In this document: positions 15,862 to 25,342 of the stretch, piece after piece
Layout of the letters: each line of letters starts with the position of its first letter
How positions within the stretch are numbered: the first letter of the stretch is position 1
Assembly: GCA_964474295.1 (NCBI GenBank)
Contig: CAYYRN010000006.1
Coordinates: 1-56,553, forward strand
Direction: 5' to 3'
From: SIG575 sp964474295
Lineage (GTDB): Bacteria > Bacillota > Clostridia > Oscillospirales > Acutalibacteraceae
Length of the DNA: 56,553 bases
The notes under the pieces: generated by a model
Databases searched by the model: none
Told to the model about the DNA's origin: nothing
The model's input: the letters and a program-made list of their open reading frames with translations, nothing else
Program-made: the position numbers and the translations under genes

Positions 15862-17196
15862 TTATTCGGGAATTTTCTTTATGATTTTGTTGTAAAGGTA
15901 AATGAAGCAAACCGTGCTTACGATAACCGAAGCGATTTCCGCAATCGGGAAAGCCCACCAAACGTTTTCGAGCTTACCTGTAAGCGAAAGAAAATACGCT
16001 GCGGGAACAAGCACAATAAGCTGACGTGAAATCGAAACAAACATCGATAATGTACCTTTTCCGAGTGCCTGAAAAACAGAGCCGATTGCAATGCAGAAGC
16101 CTGCAAAAACAAAACAGATGCTTATGGTTCTGAGTGCGGGAACACCTATTTCAATCATACCCTCCGAGGCGTTGAAAATCGAAAGAAGCTGTTTCGGGAA
16201 AATCTGCATAATAATAAGTCCCGCCAACATAAACATAATTGCGTAAATTACGCCGAGTTTTACGGCTTTTGTCATTCGCTTTCTCTTTTGGGCGCCGTAG
16301 TTGTATGCGATAATCGGTATTATTCCGTTGTTCATACCGAAAACAGGCATAAAGATAAAGCTTTGAAGTTTGAAATAAACTCCGAACACGGCAGCGGCGG
16401 TTTCGGTGAAAGTGATAAGAATTTTGTTTAACAGGAAGTTCATTACCGAACCGATTGCCATCATTATAATCGAGGGGACACCGACAGCGAAAATTCTGCC
16501 GATAATTTTTCCGTTCGGACGGAATTTTTTAAGCGAAAGCTTGATGTCGGTGTTGAATTTTGCGTTGAGTACGGTGGCAAGAACAAAAGCGGCAATCTGA
16601 CCGATTACGGTTGCCCAGGCGGCACCTGCAATGCCCATTTTCGGAAATCCGAGCAAACCGAAAATCAAAATCGGGTCAAGTATAATGTTTATTATCGCAC
16701 CGAGTCCCTGTGTGAACATAGTGTAAATCGTTTTTCCCGTTGACTGCATAAGTCTCTCCGTCATCGTTTGACCGAAAACGCCGAAAGAGAAAATCGAACA
16801 AATCGAAAGGTAGGAGTAACCCTGGTCGATGATGTCGGTGACGTCTGTTTGCAGAGAATAGAAAAATTTTACACCGAAAATACCGAAAGCGAGAAATACG
16901 AGGTACTCAAGGAATACGAGAAAAAGTCCGTTCTCGGCGGCTTTGTTTGCACGGTCGAAGTTCTTTTCTCCCAAGCTTTTTGAAAGCAGTGCGTTAACAC
17001 CGACTGCTGTGCCGGAAGCAAAAGCAATCATAAGGTTCTGTGCCGAAAAAGCAAGGCTTACCGCTGTCAGAGCGTTCTCCGAAATGTACGAAACGAAAAT
17101 GCTGTCCACTACGTTGTAAAGAGCCTGAACGAGCATGGAAATTATCATCGGCAAAGACATTGTTATAAGCAATTTGTTTACGGGCATAACACCCAT
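15862..17196 (-). CDS. MATE family multidrug/sodium antiporter
   Basis: A membrane exporter of the MATE fold, expected to pump cationic drugs or metabolites in exchange for Na+ or H+. It opens MGVMPVNKLLITMSLPMIIS with the family segment QALYNVVDSIFVSYISENALTAVSLA, and about twelve membrane helices follow in two homologous halves. From ATG 17196 (AGGA upstream) it has 444 residues. Ten codons upstream, at 17226, an ATA codon sits 8 nt after a perfect GGAGG, and translation from there would add the MENSKIQENK-type leader seen in relatives, so the real start may be there. Specificity is not readable. It follows guaB, but a terminator lies between them. Confidence 0.88.
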   Translation of the reverse strand: MGVMPVNKLLITMSLPMIISMLVQALYNVVDSIFVSYISENALTAVSLAFSAQNLMIAFASGTAVGVNALLSKSLGEKNFDRANKAAENGLFLVFLEYLVFLAFGIFGVKFFYSLQTDVTDIIDQGYSYLSICSIFSFGVFGQTMTERLMQSTGKTIYTMFTQGLGAIINIILDPILIFGLLGFPKMGIAGAAWATVIGQIAAFVLATVLNAKFNTDIKLSLKKFRPNGKIIGRIFAVGVPSIIMMAIGSVMNFLLNKILITFTETAAAVFGVYFKLQSFIFMPVFGMNNGIIPIIAYNYGAQKRKRMTKAVKLGVIYAIMFMLAGLIIMQIFPKQLLSIFNASEGMIEIGVPALRTISICFVFAGFCIAIGSVFQALGKGTLSMFVSISRQLIVLVPAAYFLSLTGKLENVWWAFPIAEIASVIVSTVCFIYLYNKIIKKIPE

Positions 17197-17253
17197 TTTG
17201 TTTTCCTGAATTTTACTGTTTTCTATTTTAAAAACCTCCGTTTCCGAAAAAAT

Positions 17254-17288
17254 GGGGCTGTAAAAAAACGAGAGTTTTTTACAGCCTC
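17254..17288 (-). terminator. Terminator of guaB (AGCTGTAA-type repeat, copy 2)
   Basis: GGCTGTAAAAAA pairs with TTTTTTACAGCC around 17256-17286, extended by G-C and G-U pairs; ATTTTTT follows on the minus strand. Confidence 0.85.
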
Positions 17289-17305
17289 GAAATTTTTTAA
17301 ATAAC

Positions 17306-18772
17306 TCAGAAGTTGCCCGAATAGTTGGGAGCTTCTTTGGTGATGAGAACATCGTGAGGATGGCTTTCGACAAGACCTGCGTTTGTGATTCTTACGAACT
17401 GTGCTTTTTCCTGAAGTTCGCTGATTGTGGCACATCCGCAGTAACCCATACCGGAACGAAGTCCGCCCATCATCTGGAATACCGTGTCGGCAAGTGCGCC
17501 CTTGTAAGGAACTCGGCCTTCAATTCCTTCGGGAACAAGCTTTTTGTTATCCTCCTGGAAGTATCTGTCTTTACTTCCGTTTGCCATAGAAGCAAGGCTG
17601 CCCATACCGCGGTAAACCTTAAACTGTCTGCCCTGATAAATTTCACGCTCGCCGGGAGCTTCTTCACAACCCGCAACAAGTGAACCTACCATAACGGCGC
17701 TTGCACCTGCCGCAAGAGCCTTGACAATTTCGCCGGAATATTTAATACCGCCGTCAGCTATAACGGGAATACCGTGTTTTGCGGCTTCATTTGCACTGTC
17801 AAACACTGCCGTAATCTGCGGAACACCGATACCTGCAACAACACGGGTTGTACAAATTGAACCGGGGCCGATACCGACCTTTACGCAGTCCGCACCTGCA
17901 TCGATAAGAGCTTTTGTTGCTTCAGCCGTTGCAACGTTGCCTGCAACAAGAGCAATGTCGGGGTAAGCGGCTTTAACTTTCGACACTGTTTTGAGAATGT
18001 TTTCGGAATGTCCGTGAGCAGAATCGAGAAAGAAAGCGTCAACCTGAGCTTCGGCAAGGCAAGCGGCTCTGTCAAGAACATCAGCCGTGGCACCGATAGC
18101 GGCAGCACAAAGAAGTCTGCCCTGAGAATCTCTTGCTGTGTTGGGGTACTGAACGGCTTTTTCGATATCTTTGATTGTAATAAGTCCTTTGAGATGACCG
18201 TTTTTGTCAACAAGGGGAAGCTTTTCGATTTTGTGCTTCATAAGAATTTTCTGAGCTTCGTCAAGCGTTGTTCCCTCATGGGATGTTACAAGGTTTTCCT
18301 TTGTCATAACATCGCTGATTTTAACGTTGTAGTCGGTCATAAAACGAAGGTCACGGTTTGTGAGGATACCGACAAGCTTTCCGTCCTCATCGCAAACGGG
18401 GATTCCCGAAATGCTGAATTTTCTCATCAAAGCGTCTGCATCCGAAACAAGATGGTCGGGAGAAAGGAAAAAGGGATTTGTGATAACACCGTTTTCCGAA
18501 CGTTTTACCCTGTCAACCTCGGAAGCCTGAATTTCCATAGGAAGATTTTTGTGAATAACACCGATACCGCCTTCACGGGCAATCGCAATTGCCATTTTAG
18601 CTTCCGTAACGGTATCCATAGCCGCAGTCATGAGGGGGATGTTAAGTGTTATGTTTTTTGTAAGCGTAGTTTTAAGACTGACATCTTTCGGAAGAATGTC
18701 AGATTTTCTCGGAATAAGAAGAACGTCATCAAACGTAAGACCTTCCTTGACAAATTTATCCGAATATTCCAT
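17306..18772 (-). CDS. guaB: IMP dehydrogenase
   Basis: Oxidises IMP to XMP with NAD+, the committed step to GMP. The 488 residues fold as a TIM barrel interrupted by two CBS domains (about residues 95-210, for example ISDVMTKENLVT and IEKLPLVDKNGHLKGLIT). The catalytic loop GIGPGSICTTR contains Cys307, and GGIKYSGEIVKALAAGA and the flap segment (YRGMGSLASM) follow. The start has AGGAGG and a 10-nt spacer. A TTGCAA/TATAAT promoter is at 18827-18856. It ends in its own terminator before the MATE gene. Confidence 0.97.
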   Translation of the reverse strand: MEYSDKFVKEGLTFDDVLLIPRKSDILPKDVSLKTTLTKNITLNIPLMTAAMDTVTEAKMAIAIAREGGIGVIHKNLPMEIQASEVDRVKRSENGVITNPFFLSPDHLVSDADALMRKFSISGIPVCDEDGKLVGILTNRDLRFMTDYNVKISDVMTKENLVTSHEGTTLDEAQKILMKHKIEKLPLVDKNGHLKGLITIKDIEKAVQYPNTARDSQGRLLCAAAIGATADVLDRAACLAEAQVDAFFLDSAHGHSENILKTVSKVKAAYPDIALVAGNVATAEATKALIDAGADCVKVGIGPGSICTTRVVAGIGVPQITAVFDSANEAAKHGIPVIADGGIKYSGEIVKALAAGASAVMVGSLVAGCEEAPGEREIYQGRQFKVYRGMGSLASMANGSKDRYFQEDNKKLVPEGIEGRVPYKGALADTVFQMMGGLRSGMGYCGCATISELQEKAQFVRITNAGLVESHPHDVLITKEAPNYSGNF

Positions 18773-18826
18773 ACTCTCATGTCCTCCTTTTTGTTGTTTT
18801 TGTTATACGAGTTTTTATTAAGAGTT

Positions 18827-18856
18827 ATTATAACATTTTCGGAGGCTGTTTTGCAA
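18827..18856 (-). promoter_or_regulatory. Sigma-A promoter of guaB
   Basis: On the minus strand TTGCAA (18856-18851) and TATAAT (18832-18827) are 18 bp apart, about 55 bp before the start codon. Confidence 0.65.
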
Positions 18857-18925
18857 CACATCTTTGCAAAAAAAGTGACGAGGTATTTACGTTTTTATCG
18901 AAATAAGTTGTCAAAATTGCTTAAT

Positions 18926-18949
18926 CGGCATAAAAAACAAATTATGCCG
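18926..18949 (-). terminator. Terminator of spoIIE
   Basis: CGGCATAA (18926-18933) and TTATGCCG (18942-18949) form a perfect 8-bp stem that includes the spoIIE stop codon. Confidence 0.6.
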
Positions 18950-21269
18950 TCATAATTCCGACCACAACGGTTATATCATCACGTTTTTCGCCGTGACTTT
19001 TGTCACACACGGTTCCGGCTATTTTTTGTGCGAGAATATCCGGATCGGAACGGTTAAAGCTTTCGATTTCGTTTTTTATCCAATCCGTTTGATAATTTGT
19101 AACCCCGTCGGAAACCATAACAATAATGTCACCTTTTGAGAGCATAACGCTTTCTTTTGCAAAAGAAACATCGCTTAATATTCCTGCGGGGAGAGATGCA
19201 CTTTCTATGAGAAAGCATTTTCCGTTTTTTCTGACGAACGACACAGCCGCTCCCGCTTTGAAGAACTCTGCTTTTCCCGAAAAAAGGTTAAGATGCAAGG
19301 CATCGATTGTTGCAAGAGATTCGTTTGTGGATTTTACGGAAAGAACGGAATTTACGATTTTAAGAGCATTGTCGAAACTAAAAGAGCTTTCTATAAGCTT
19401 GCCGAAATATTCGGCTGTCATAGCGGCATCCACCGCAGCTCTGCCGCCCGTACCCATACCGTCGGAAATTATTATTGTTTTGTTCCCGAAACGGTCTTGA
19501 CTTTCCTTTAGACAATCTCCGCAAAGTGGAGACTCCTCACTCGAAAGCTGAATTTTGCCTATTTTTATGTTCATCCACGGCTTTTGGCGGTAAATAACGG
19601 ATGTTCCGTTTTCGGTAAAGTCGATTTCGGGGTCGGAAAATTTCCTCAAAGCGGCTTCTTCAATTTCTTTTTTTAATTTTTTTCTGTCAATTTCACCGTC
19701 TATCTTTTTGCAGCTTATTTTAATTGTCATATTTCCGTCCGTGTCGATAATGCACAGAGCTTTTGTGCATCTTATAGAAAAGGATTTGAAAATTTCCTTA
19801 ACTTTTTGCGAAAGCTCGTTGTCCACAAGCGAACAAACGCTGAATTTTTCGGAAAACTCATTTAAAATACTGCTTGTGCATTTCATCTGTTCGCTAATCA
19901 GCGAACGTTTTTCATTAAGACGTATTTCGTTTTGCAAAGCGTCATCATATCTTTTAAAATTGTAAACAAGCGAGGCTTTAAGCTCGTTAGGTTTTAAGCA
20001 TTTGCTTAAAAAAAGCTTTGCAAACGGTGTGCTGTCAAAGTCTTTGCCGGCACGGAAGTTTTCGGACAGCTCCTCAAGTCCTCTCAAGGTATATTTGAAG
20101 CTTGTGTTCCAGCATTTTTCGCTGTTTTCACATTCGGAACAAGCCTCCTGCTTTACTCTGCAAAAAATGTTTCGGTCATAATTTGAATCTATTTTTTTCA
20201 GATTTTCCGAAACCTTGTTCATACCGTCGCAAATGGACAAAACGGTTTGCGCCGCACCCGAAAGCTTTTGAGAAACATCGTTGCCGAAAGAGCTTTCACG
20301 CAAAGTTACGCTGCTTTTTTTAAAAACGGATGATGCCTTTAAATAAAATTTGTTCGGTACGGCAATAAAAATAATAACTGCGGCAATCAGACAAATTATG
20401 TTTTGCAAAGCAAATTCTTCTCCCGAAAATACGGAAACTGTCGCATAAGTCAGAACAAACGAAACGGCACATCCTGTTTTTCCGAGCGGAGAAAAAATGC
20501 CGCAAACCGCACCGGAAAACAGAAGCGGAAAAATGTTGAAATTTCCCGACAAAGCCCCCGAAAGAGCCGCACAGCAGGCTGCGGCGCAAATGCCTCCTCC
20601 CGCCTCCGAAAGAACTTGTGAAAAGAAAATTATCGCAAAGAAAGAAAAAAACATTGCGGGCGAAAAACCGTAAAAATCGTGTGTGGCAAGCGATGCGACG
20701 ACTGTTGCGAGACTTATGTAAAGACAGGTGATTTCTGCGGAGGAAAAAGTTTTTTCACCGTTTTTTAAGTTGAAAAAAGCGGTGTAACATTTTTTGTAAA
20801 AGAATGTGCAAAGAGAAGCGATAAAGCCCTCTGCTGCAAATGTCAAAATTTCTTCCGTTCCGCCTTTTGTCGGAATAACCACCGCAATCCCGGTAAGAGT
20901 GCAAACGAGAAAGCAAACGAACATCGGGAAAAACCAGACCTTACCGAACCGCACCTTTGATGAAAGAAACCGTGTCCTTATTATCCACAGTGCCGCCGCA
21001 CAAACTATATATCTGAAAAGATATATTCCCGTTTGTGAAAAAAGCAAGCCTATGCTTGTCCCGACAAAAGCCGCAAACGAATAAATTCCGGCGGATGTGC
21101 ATATCATCGCAAAACCGAAAGGATAAAGCGTTTCAAAAACGGAGCCTTGTCCCAAAATTATGCCCAGTGAACCGAAAATTGTGAACATCAAGACGGTTTT
21201 TGAATTGATGCTTATTTTCTTTTCACGGTGTTTTGGCGGATGTGCGGCTGCTTTTTTTAAATTTTCCAT
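18942..21269 (-). CDS. spoIIE: Stage II sporulation protein E, PP2C-type serine phosphatase
   Basis: Dephosphorylates SpoIIAA in the forespore, releasing sigma-F, and takes part in asymmetric septation. The 775-residue layout matches SpoIIE: an N-terminal region with about ten membrane helices (residues 30-310, for example TVLMFTIFGSLGIILGQGS), a central domain with the paired-cysteine segment CRVKQEACSECENSEKCW, and a C-terminal PP2C domain. The metal-site aspartates are visible in ISDGMGTGG (Asp603), VMVSDGVTN (Asp721) and the final RDDITVVVG. The start ATG gives the expected basic, soluble N-tail. A Spo0A box was looked for and not recognised. Strong marker of endospore formation. Confidence 0.96.
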   Translation of the reverse strand: MENLKKAAAHPPKHREKKISINSKTVLMFTIFGSLGIILGQGSVFETLYPFGFAMICTSAGIYSFAAFVGTSIGLLFSQTGIYLFRYIVCAAALWIIRTRFLSSKVRFGKVWFFPMFVCFLVCTLTGIAVVIPTKGGTEEILTFAAEGFIASLCTFFYKKCYTAFFNLKNGEKTFSSAEITCLYISLATVVASLATHDFYGFSPAMFFSFFAIIFFSQVLSEAGGGICAAACCAALSGALSGNFNIFPLLFSGAVCGIFSPLGKTGCAVSFVLTYATVSVFSGEEFALQNIICLIAAVIIFIAVPNKFYLKASSVFKKSSVTLRESSFGNDVSQKLSGAAQTVLSICDGMNKVSENLKKIDSNYDRNIFCRVKQEACSECENSEKCWNTSFKYTLRGLEELSENFRAGKDFDSTPFAKLFLSKCLKPNELKASLVYNFKRYDDALQNEIRLNEKRSLISEQMKCTSSILNEFSEKFSVCSLVDNELSQKVKEIFKSFSIRCTKALCIIDTDGNMTIKISCKKIDGEIDRKKLKKEIEEAALRKFSDPEIDFTENGTSVIYRQKPWMNIKIGKIQLSSEESPLCGDCLKESQDRFGNKTIIISDGMGTGGRAAVDAAMTAEYFGKLIESSFSFDNALKIVNSVLSVKSTNESLATIDALHLNLFSGKAEFFKAGAAVSFVRKNGKCFLIESASLPAGILSDVSFAKESVMLSKGDIIVMVSDGVTNYQTDWIKNEIESFNRSDPDILAQKIAGTVCDKSHGEKRDDITVVVGIMTA

Positions 21270-21416
21270 TGCTTTTCAGACCTTTCTGTACATATACTTG
21301 TTGATTATCAAAGAAAAGTATATTATCGTTACAAAGAAAAAAAGGTCGTTATGTGCTGTAACTTTATGAAGAAAATGATAATTATTTGTATATACGGCGA
21401 AAATGCGGTGTTTTTC

Positions 21417-21445
21417 TTGCAATGAAATATTATTTATGATAAAAT
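21417..21445 (+). promoter_or_regulatory. Promoter of the rlmB operon
   Basis: TTGCAA (21417-21422) and TAAAAT (21440-21445) with a 17-bp spacer. The rest of the 210-bp gap between the divergent spoIIE and rlmB starts shows nothing further that I recognise. Confidence 0.7.
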
Positions 21446-21479
21446 ATTGAAGAATAACTTTATGTAAGGGTTTTGAAAA

Positions 21480-22256
21480 ATGAGAAATGACGAAAAAGAA
21501 AAAAAGCAAATTCCCGAAGACCTCGTAATCGGAAGAAATGCCGTGCTTGAGGCAATAAACAACGAAAGAACAATCGACACTCTCTTTGTAGCAAAGGGAG
21601 AAAGAAGCGGTTCCGTATCTTCAATTTTGCGTGCGTGCAGGGAAAAAGGCGTTGTCATAAAGGAAGTTGACGTAAAAAAGCTCGATTATATGTGTTTTAA
21701 CGCAAATCATCAGGGCGTTGCGGCAAAGTGTGCCGTTAAGGAATATTCGAGTGTTGACGATATTTTTGCTCTTGCCGAAGAAAGAGGAGAAGCCCCTTTC
21801 ATAATCATATGCGATGAGCTTGAAGACCCGCACAACCTCGGTGCGGTTATAAGAACTGCGGAGGTTGCCGGTGCGCACGGTGTTATCATTCCCAAAAGAC
21901 GTTCCGTGTCGCTTTCGTTTGCCGTGGGCAAAACCTCGGCAGGTGCGGTTGAATATGTTCCCGTGGCGAGGGTGGGAAATCTTGCAGCGGAAATCGATTC
22001 GCTCAAAGAACGCGGAGTTTGGATTTACGGTGCGGATATGAAAGGCGAAAATTGGTGCAGCGTCGATTACAGCGGCCCTTGTGCGTTGGTTGTCGGCTCG
22101 GAAGGCAAAGGAATAGGCAGGCTTATAAAAGAAAAATGCGACTTTCTTGTGTCGCTGCCGATGAAAGGGAAAATAACCTCTCTTAACGCATCTGTTGCGG
22201 CGGGAGTGCTGATGATGGAAATTTCACGTCAAAGAAGCAACATAAAAGCAAAATAA
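21480..22256 (+). CDS. rlmB: 23S rRNA (guanosine-2'-O-)-methyltransferase, SpoU family
   Basis: A knotted SPOUT methyltransferase, most like RlmB, which methylates G2251 of 23S rRNA. The short N-terminal substrate domain (GRNAVLEAINNERTIDTLFVA) is followed by the three SpoU motifs: CDELEDPHNLGAVIRTAEVAG, ALVVGSEGKGIGRLI and MKGKITSLNASVAAGVLMME. The 258 residues are a normal length. The TrmH-like alternative is less likely because of the N-terminal domain. The next gene begins 17 bp after its stop, so the two form an operon. Confidence 0.92.
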   Translation: MRNDEKEKKQIPEDLVIGRNAVLEAINNERTIDTLFVAKGERSGSVSSILRACREKGVVIKEVDVKKLDYMCFNANHQGVAAKCAVKEYSSVDDIFALAEERGEAPFIIICDELEDPHNLGAVIRTAEVAGAHGVIIPKRRSVSLSFAVGKTSAGAVEYVPVARVGNLAAEIDSLKERGVWIYGADMKGENWCSVDYSGPCALVVGSEGKGIGRLIKEKCDFLVSLPMKGKITSLNASVAAGVLMMEISRQRSNIKAK

Positions 22257-22273
22257 AAAGGAGGTAAGATAAA

Positions 22274-25200
22274 ATGTCTGACGAAATGGACGTATTGGGT
22301 TCGGATATAAGAAAATACAAAGAAAAATACGGCTCGGTAATGGATAAAGCGGATGATGCCGATTTTGTCGATGAATTATTTGAAACCTCCGACGGAAAAC
22401 CCGTAAAAAACTGGTCGATGGAAGACATCAACAAGCTCATAGAAGATGTTGACGGACTTCCCGATATCGAACAGGCGGGGGATGACTTCGAGTATGATAA
22501 ATACGAGGAGTATGAGGAACCGAAAAATTATAAATTCGGCGGCAATGTCGAAGAAAATTCCGAAGAAGTTTATGACGAAAATGCCGTTTATTTTTCCGAA
22601 AAATACGAGAAGGATTTAGCATCCAAAACGGAAAATAAAGAGCCTGACGAATTTGAAGATTTTTCTTCTTTTTCGGAGAATTTTGATGACGAAAATTTTT
22701 CCTCGATTGAGGGAAGCATAAACGAAGCACGCCCCGACGGTGAGTTCCGTGCGATAGATGAAGCTCTTGCAAAAGAAGAATATGAACAGCAGAACGAAGT
22801 AGTCTATGACGGAACCTTTGACAGGGGAGATTATCTGAAAATAAAGGATATTTTCAAAAACTCGAAAATTCTCAGCCGCAGAAAAGCCGAAAGAGCCGAG
22901 GTCAGGGAATCCGCTCTCGAAACCGTAAAAGAAAAGTACGGCGAGGCTGTTTTCGATGCGAAGAAAAAAGAAGAAGATTTCAACGAAATTTTACGCAGAC
23001 AGAGAACGGTTGAAAAAGAAAAAGAGGAAAAGAAAAGAAAGCGTGAAAAACGTTTTGATATAGACAGTGAGGATTATATTGTCACGGAAGCTCCCGCAAC
23101 GGAAAAAATAGAAATTAAAGAAGACGAAGAACTCGATGACACGATTTTCATCGACGAATTATCTGATTTTGAGCAGGTGGCACGTTCCTCACACGATGAA
23201 ACAAAGGTTATCGGTGAAAATCCGAAAACGGAGGATATTTATATTTCCTCCCAACGCACCGAAAACGAAGAAGGTCAGATGAGATTTGAGGGCTTTGCCG
23301 AGGAAGATTTTACTCCGAAAGAAGTAGATGCGGATGAGGTTAAAGAAAATTTAAGACGCACAAGGGAGGAAAAGAAAAATCTTTTCCGTATGACAAGTCT
23401 TCCCGATGACTATGATGACATCGACCCGAATTATTTTTCGCCCGAAAAGGGAAAATACGACGAAGAAGAATATATGGTTTTGAGCGATGAAAATGATCCG
23501 AAATCGTTTTTTACCATGTTCAAAAAATCGTTTGTTCAGGAAAAAAACAAAAAGTTCACCGAATACACAACACCGAACGAAAGACCGCAGGTGTTCAAAG
23601 AGCTTTACGATAAACGCAGACGCTCCGTCTTCGGACTGATTGCGATGACGGCATTGACTCTCGTTTTCGTAATTGTGCAAATTGTACTGGATGCCGCACA
23701 GGTGGTTTCGGGCGATGTGCAGTCGGCTGTAACGGTGAGTTTGTCGCTTGCCGCAATGCTGTTGACTTTTGTTTTCGGTTCTTCCGTAACGCAGCCCGGA
23801 CTTCAAGGGCTTATCAAAAAAAGCTTTAACGTCGATTCTGCCGTTACCGTTTTGATTTTTGTTTCGGTTATCACCTCTGCCGTAATGTTTTTTGATTTGT
23901 CGCTTGTCGGGGAAATGTTTCCGATTTACACCTCGGCTGTACTTGTGAGCGTGATTATAAACTGTATCGGAAGAATTTTTGAGTTAAGCAGAGCCATAAA
24001 CGCACTTAAATGCGCTACGGCAAAAAGGCAGAACAATTTGTTTACCGTTCAGAAAATAGATGACGAAGAAACAGCCGAAAACATTGCACGGATTTTTGCC
24101 GGAACAAATCCCGATTTAAAATATTCCTGCAAAACCGCTTTCCCGTCGGGATTTATCGCAAATTCGTTTTCTCAAAATCCCGCGGACAGATTTGTGAAAA
24201 TTTTCTTCCCCGCTGCGGCGATATTATCCTTGATAATTGCCGTGATATCGGGAATTGTAAACAAAAGCGTTCCGTTTGCTTTTTCTTCGTTTACGGTGTG
24301 TCTGCTTTTGAGCTATCCCGTTTCGCTCCTGCCGGCACTTAATATATCGCTTTATTCTCTTAACAAAAATCTCGGCAAAAAGAATGCCTGTATTACGGGA
24401 TATTCTTCAACATTAAACATTGAAAAAACAAATGCCGTTGTTGTCAATTCAACCGATTTGTTCGATGTCGGAAAATGCAATTTCCACGGTATGAAGGATT
24501 ACGGCACGGTAAGAGTTGACGATATAATACTGTATGCCGCCGCAATGCTTATGAATTCGAGAGGCCCGTTGGCACACGTTTTCGATAAAGCGATTATAGG
24601 CGATAAAGCGGAGCTTTTGCCGGAGGTCGAAGACCTGTGCTATGAGGAAAGGCTCGGACTTTCCGGTTGGATAAGAGGCGAAAAGGTTTTTGTAGGAAAC
24701 AGAAATCTTTTAATTAACCACAATATGGAAGCACCCCCGAAGGGTGCGGAAATTGCCTGCCTGAAAGAAGGAAAAAAAGTTCTTTACATTGCAATTGACG
24801 GCAAGGTTGCGGCAATGCTCGTTGTCGAATATGCAAAGAACGAAGAAATGAAAAAATATCTCGGCAAGCTCGACAAAAACGGTATAACAATTGTTGTCAC
24901 AACGAACGATTGCAACATTGATGAAGATTTTCTTTCTCTTGAATTTAATTTGCCGAGAGAAAGCTTCAAGGTTGTGGGAGATTATGACGGCGGTTTGCTT
25001 GACGGATACATCAACCGTATGCGTAAATCGGCACCGGCAAAGCTTATCCACGACGGCACTCCCGAATCGTTTTTCAAAACACTTACATCCGCAATTTCTT
25101 ATTCGGGAAGCATTAAAATGACGCTTGTTGTTCAGGTTGTTTTGATGCTGCTGGCACTTATTGTTACGGGAATTTTCGCAATAAGCGGCAAGCTTTCCGT

Positions 25201-25285
25201 TATGTCCTGCGGAGTGGTTGTTTTGATTGAAATTTTAATTTCCGTGTTGCTTACAACCGTGGCATCCGTCAGAGCGAAAATGTAA
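22274..25285 (+). CDS. Membrane protein with a degenerate P1B-type ATPase fold and a long acidic N-terminus
   Basis: Not a known named gene. Residues 1 to about 445 are soluble, very rich in D, E, K and Y, and probably largely disordered. Eight predicted membrane helices follow (about 450-475, 482-505, 518-540, 545-567, 638-660, 665-695, 945-968, 970-998), the spacing of a P1B metal ATPase. Between helices 6 and 7 lies a P/N-domain-like region: ITGYSSTLNIEKTNAVVV then NSTDLF where DKTGTLT is expected (Asn725 at the catalytic Asp position), SRGPLAHVF at the HP position, GLSGWIRGEKVFVGN, and KVLYIAIDGKVAAMLVVEY. TGE, CPC (SYP here), TGD and GDGxND motifs are all absent. It cannot form the phospho-Asp intermediate, so it is probably a scaffold or sensor. 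It is co-transcribed with rlmB, and spoVAE follows. Confidence 0.75.
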   Translation: MSDEMDVLGSDIRKYKEKYGSVMDKADDADFVDELFETSDGKPVKNWSMEDINKLIEDVDGLPDIEQAGDDFEYDKYEEYEEPKNYKFGGNVEENSEEVYDENAVYFSEKYEKDLASKTENKEPDEFEDFSSFSENFDDENFSSIEGSINEARPDGEFRAIDEALAKEEYEQQNEVVYDGTFDRGDYLKIKDIFKNSKILSRRKAERAEVRESALETVKEKYGEAVFDAKKKEEDFNEILRRQRTVEKEKEEKKRKREKRFDIDSEDYIVTEAPATEKIEIKEDEELDDTIFIDELSDFEQVARSSHDETKVIGENPKTEDIYISSQRTENEEGQMRFEGFAEEDFTPKEVDADEVKENLRRTREEKKNLFRMTSLPDDYDDIDPNYFSPEKGKYDEEEYMVLSDENDPKSFFTMFKKSFVQEKNKKFTEYTTPNERPQVFKELYDKRRRSVFGLIAMTALTLVFVIVQIVLDAAQVVSGDVQSAVTVSLSLAAMLLTFVFGSSVTQPGLQGLIKKSFNVDSAVTVLIFVSVITSAVMFFDLSLVGEMFPIYTSAVLVSVIINCIGRIFELSRAINALKCATAKRQNNLFTVQKIDDEETAENIARIFAGTNPDLKYSCKTAFPSGFIANSFSQNPADRFVKIFFPAAAILSLIIAVISGIVNKSVPFAFSSFTVCLLLSYPVSLLPALNISLYSLNKNLGKKNACITGYSSTLNIEKTNAVVVNSTDLFDVGKCNFHGMKDYGTVRVDDIILYAAAMLMNSRGPLAHVFDKAIIGDKAELLPEVEDLCYEERLGLSGWIRGEKVFVGNRNLLINHNMEAPPKGAEIACLKEGKKVLYIAIDGKVAAMLVVEYAKNEEMKKYLGKLDKNGITIVVTTNDCNIDEDFLSLEFNLPRESFKVVGDYDGGLLDGYINRMRKSAPAKLIHDGTPESFFKTLTSAISYSGSIKMTLVVQVVLMLLALIVTGIFAISGKLSVMSCGVVVLIEILISVLLTTVASVRAKM

Positions 25286-25286
25286 A

Positions 25287-25316
25287 TAAATATTACCCCC
25301 TTTTCGGTGCATAATA
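25287..25316 (+). promoter_or_regulatory. Candidate sigma-G promoter of spoVAE
   Basis: TAAATA (25287-25292), a 17-bp spacer and CATAATA (25310-25316). This is one mismatch per box from the forespore sigma-G pattern TGAATA/CATACTA, placed about 25 bp before the spoVAE ribosome site. Confidence 0.55.
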
Positions 25317-25342
25317 AATGTGATATCGGAAAGGGGTTTTTT

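Noticed and set aside
18008..18955. 315-codon plus-strand frame
   Set aside because: Lies antisense to guaB and its leader; the guaB frame is fully conserved, so this is a shadow.
21270..21479. Spo0A box upstream of spoIIE
   Set aside because: Looked for TGTCGAA-type boxes and a -35/-10 pair for spoIIE; no convincing match was seen.
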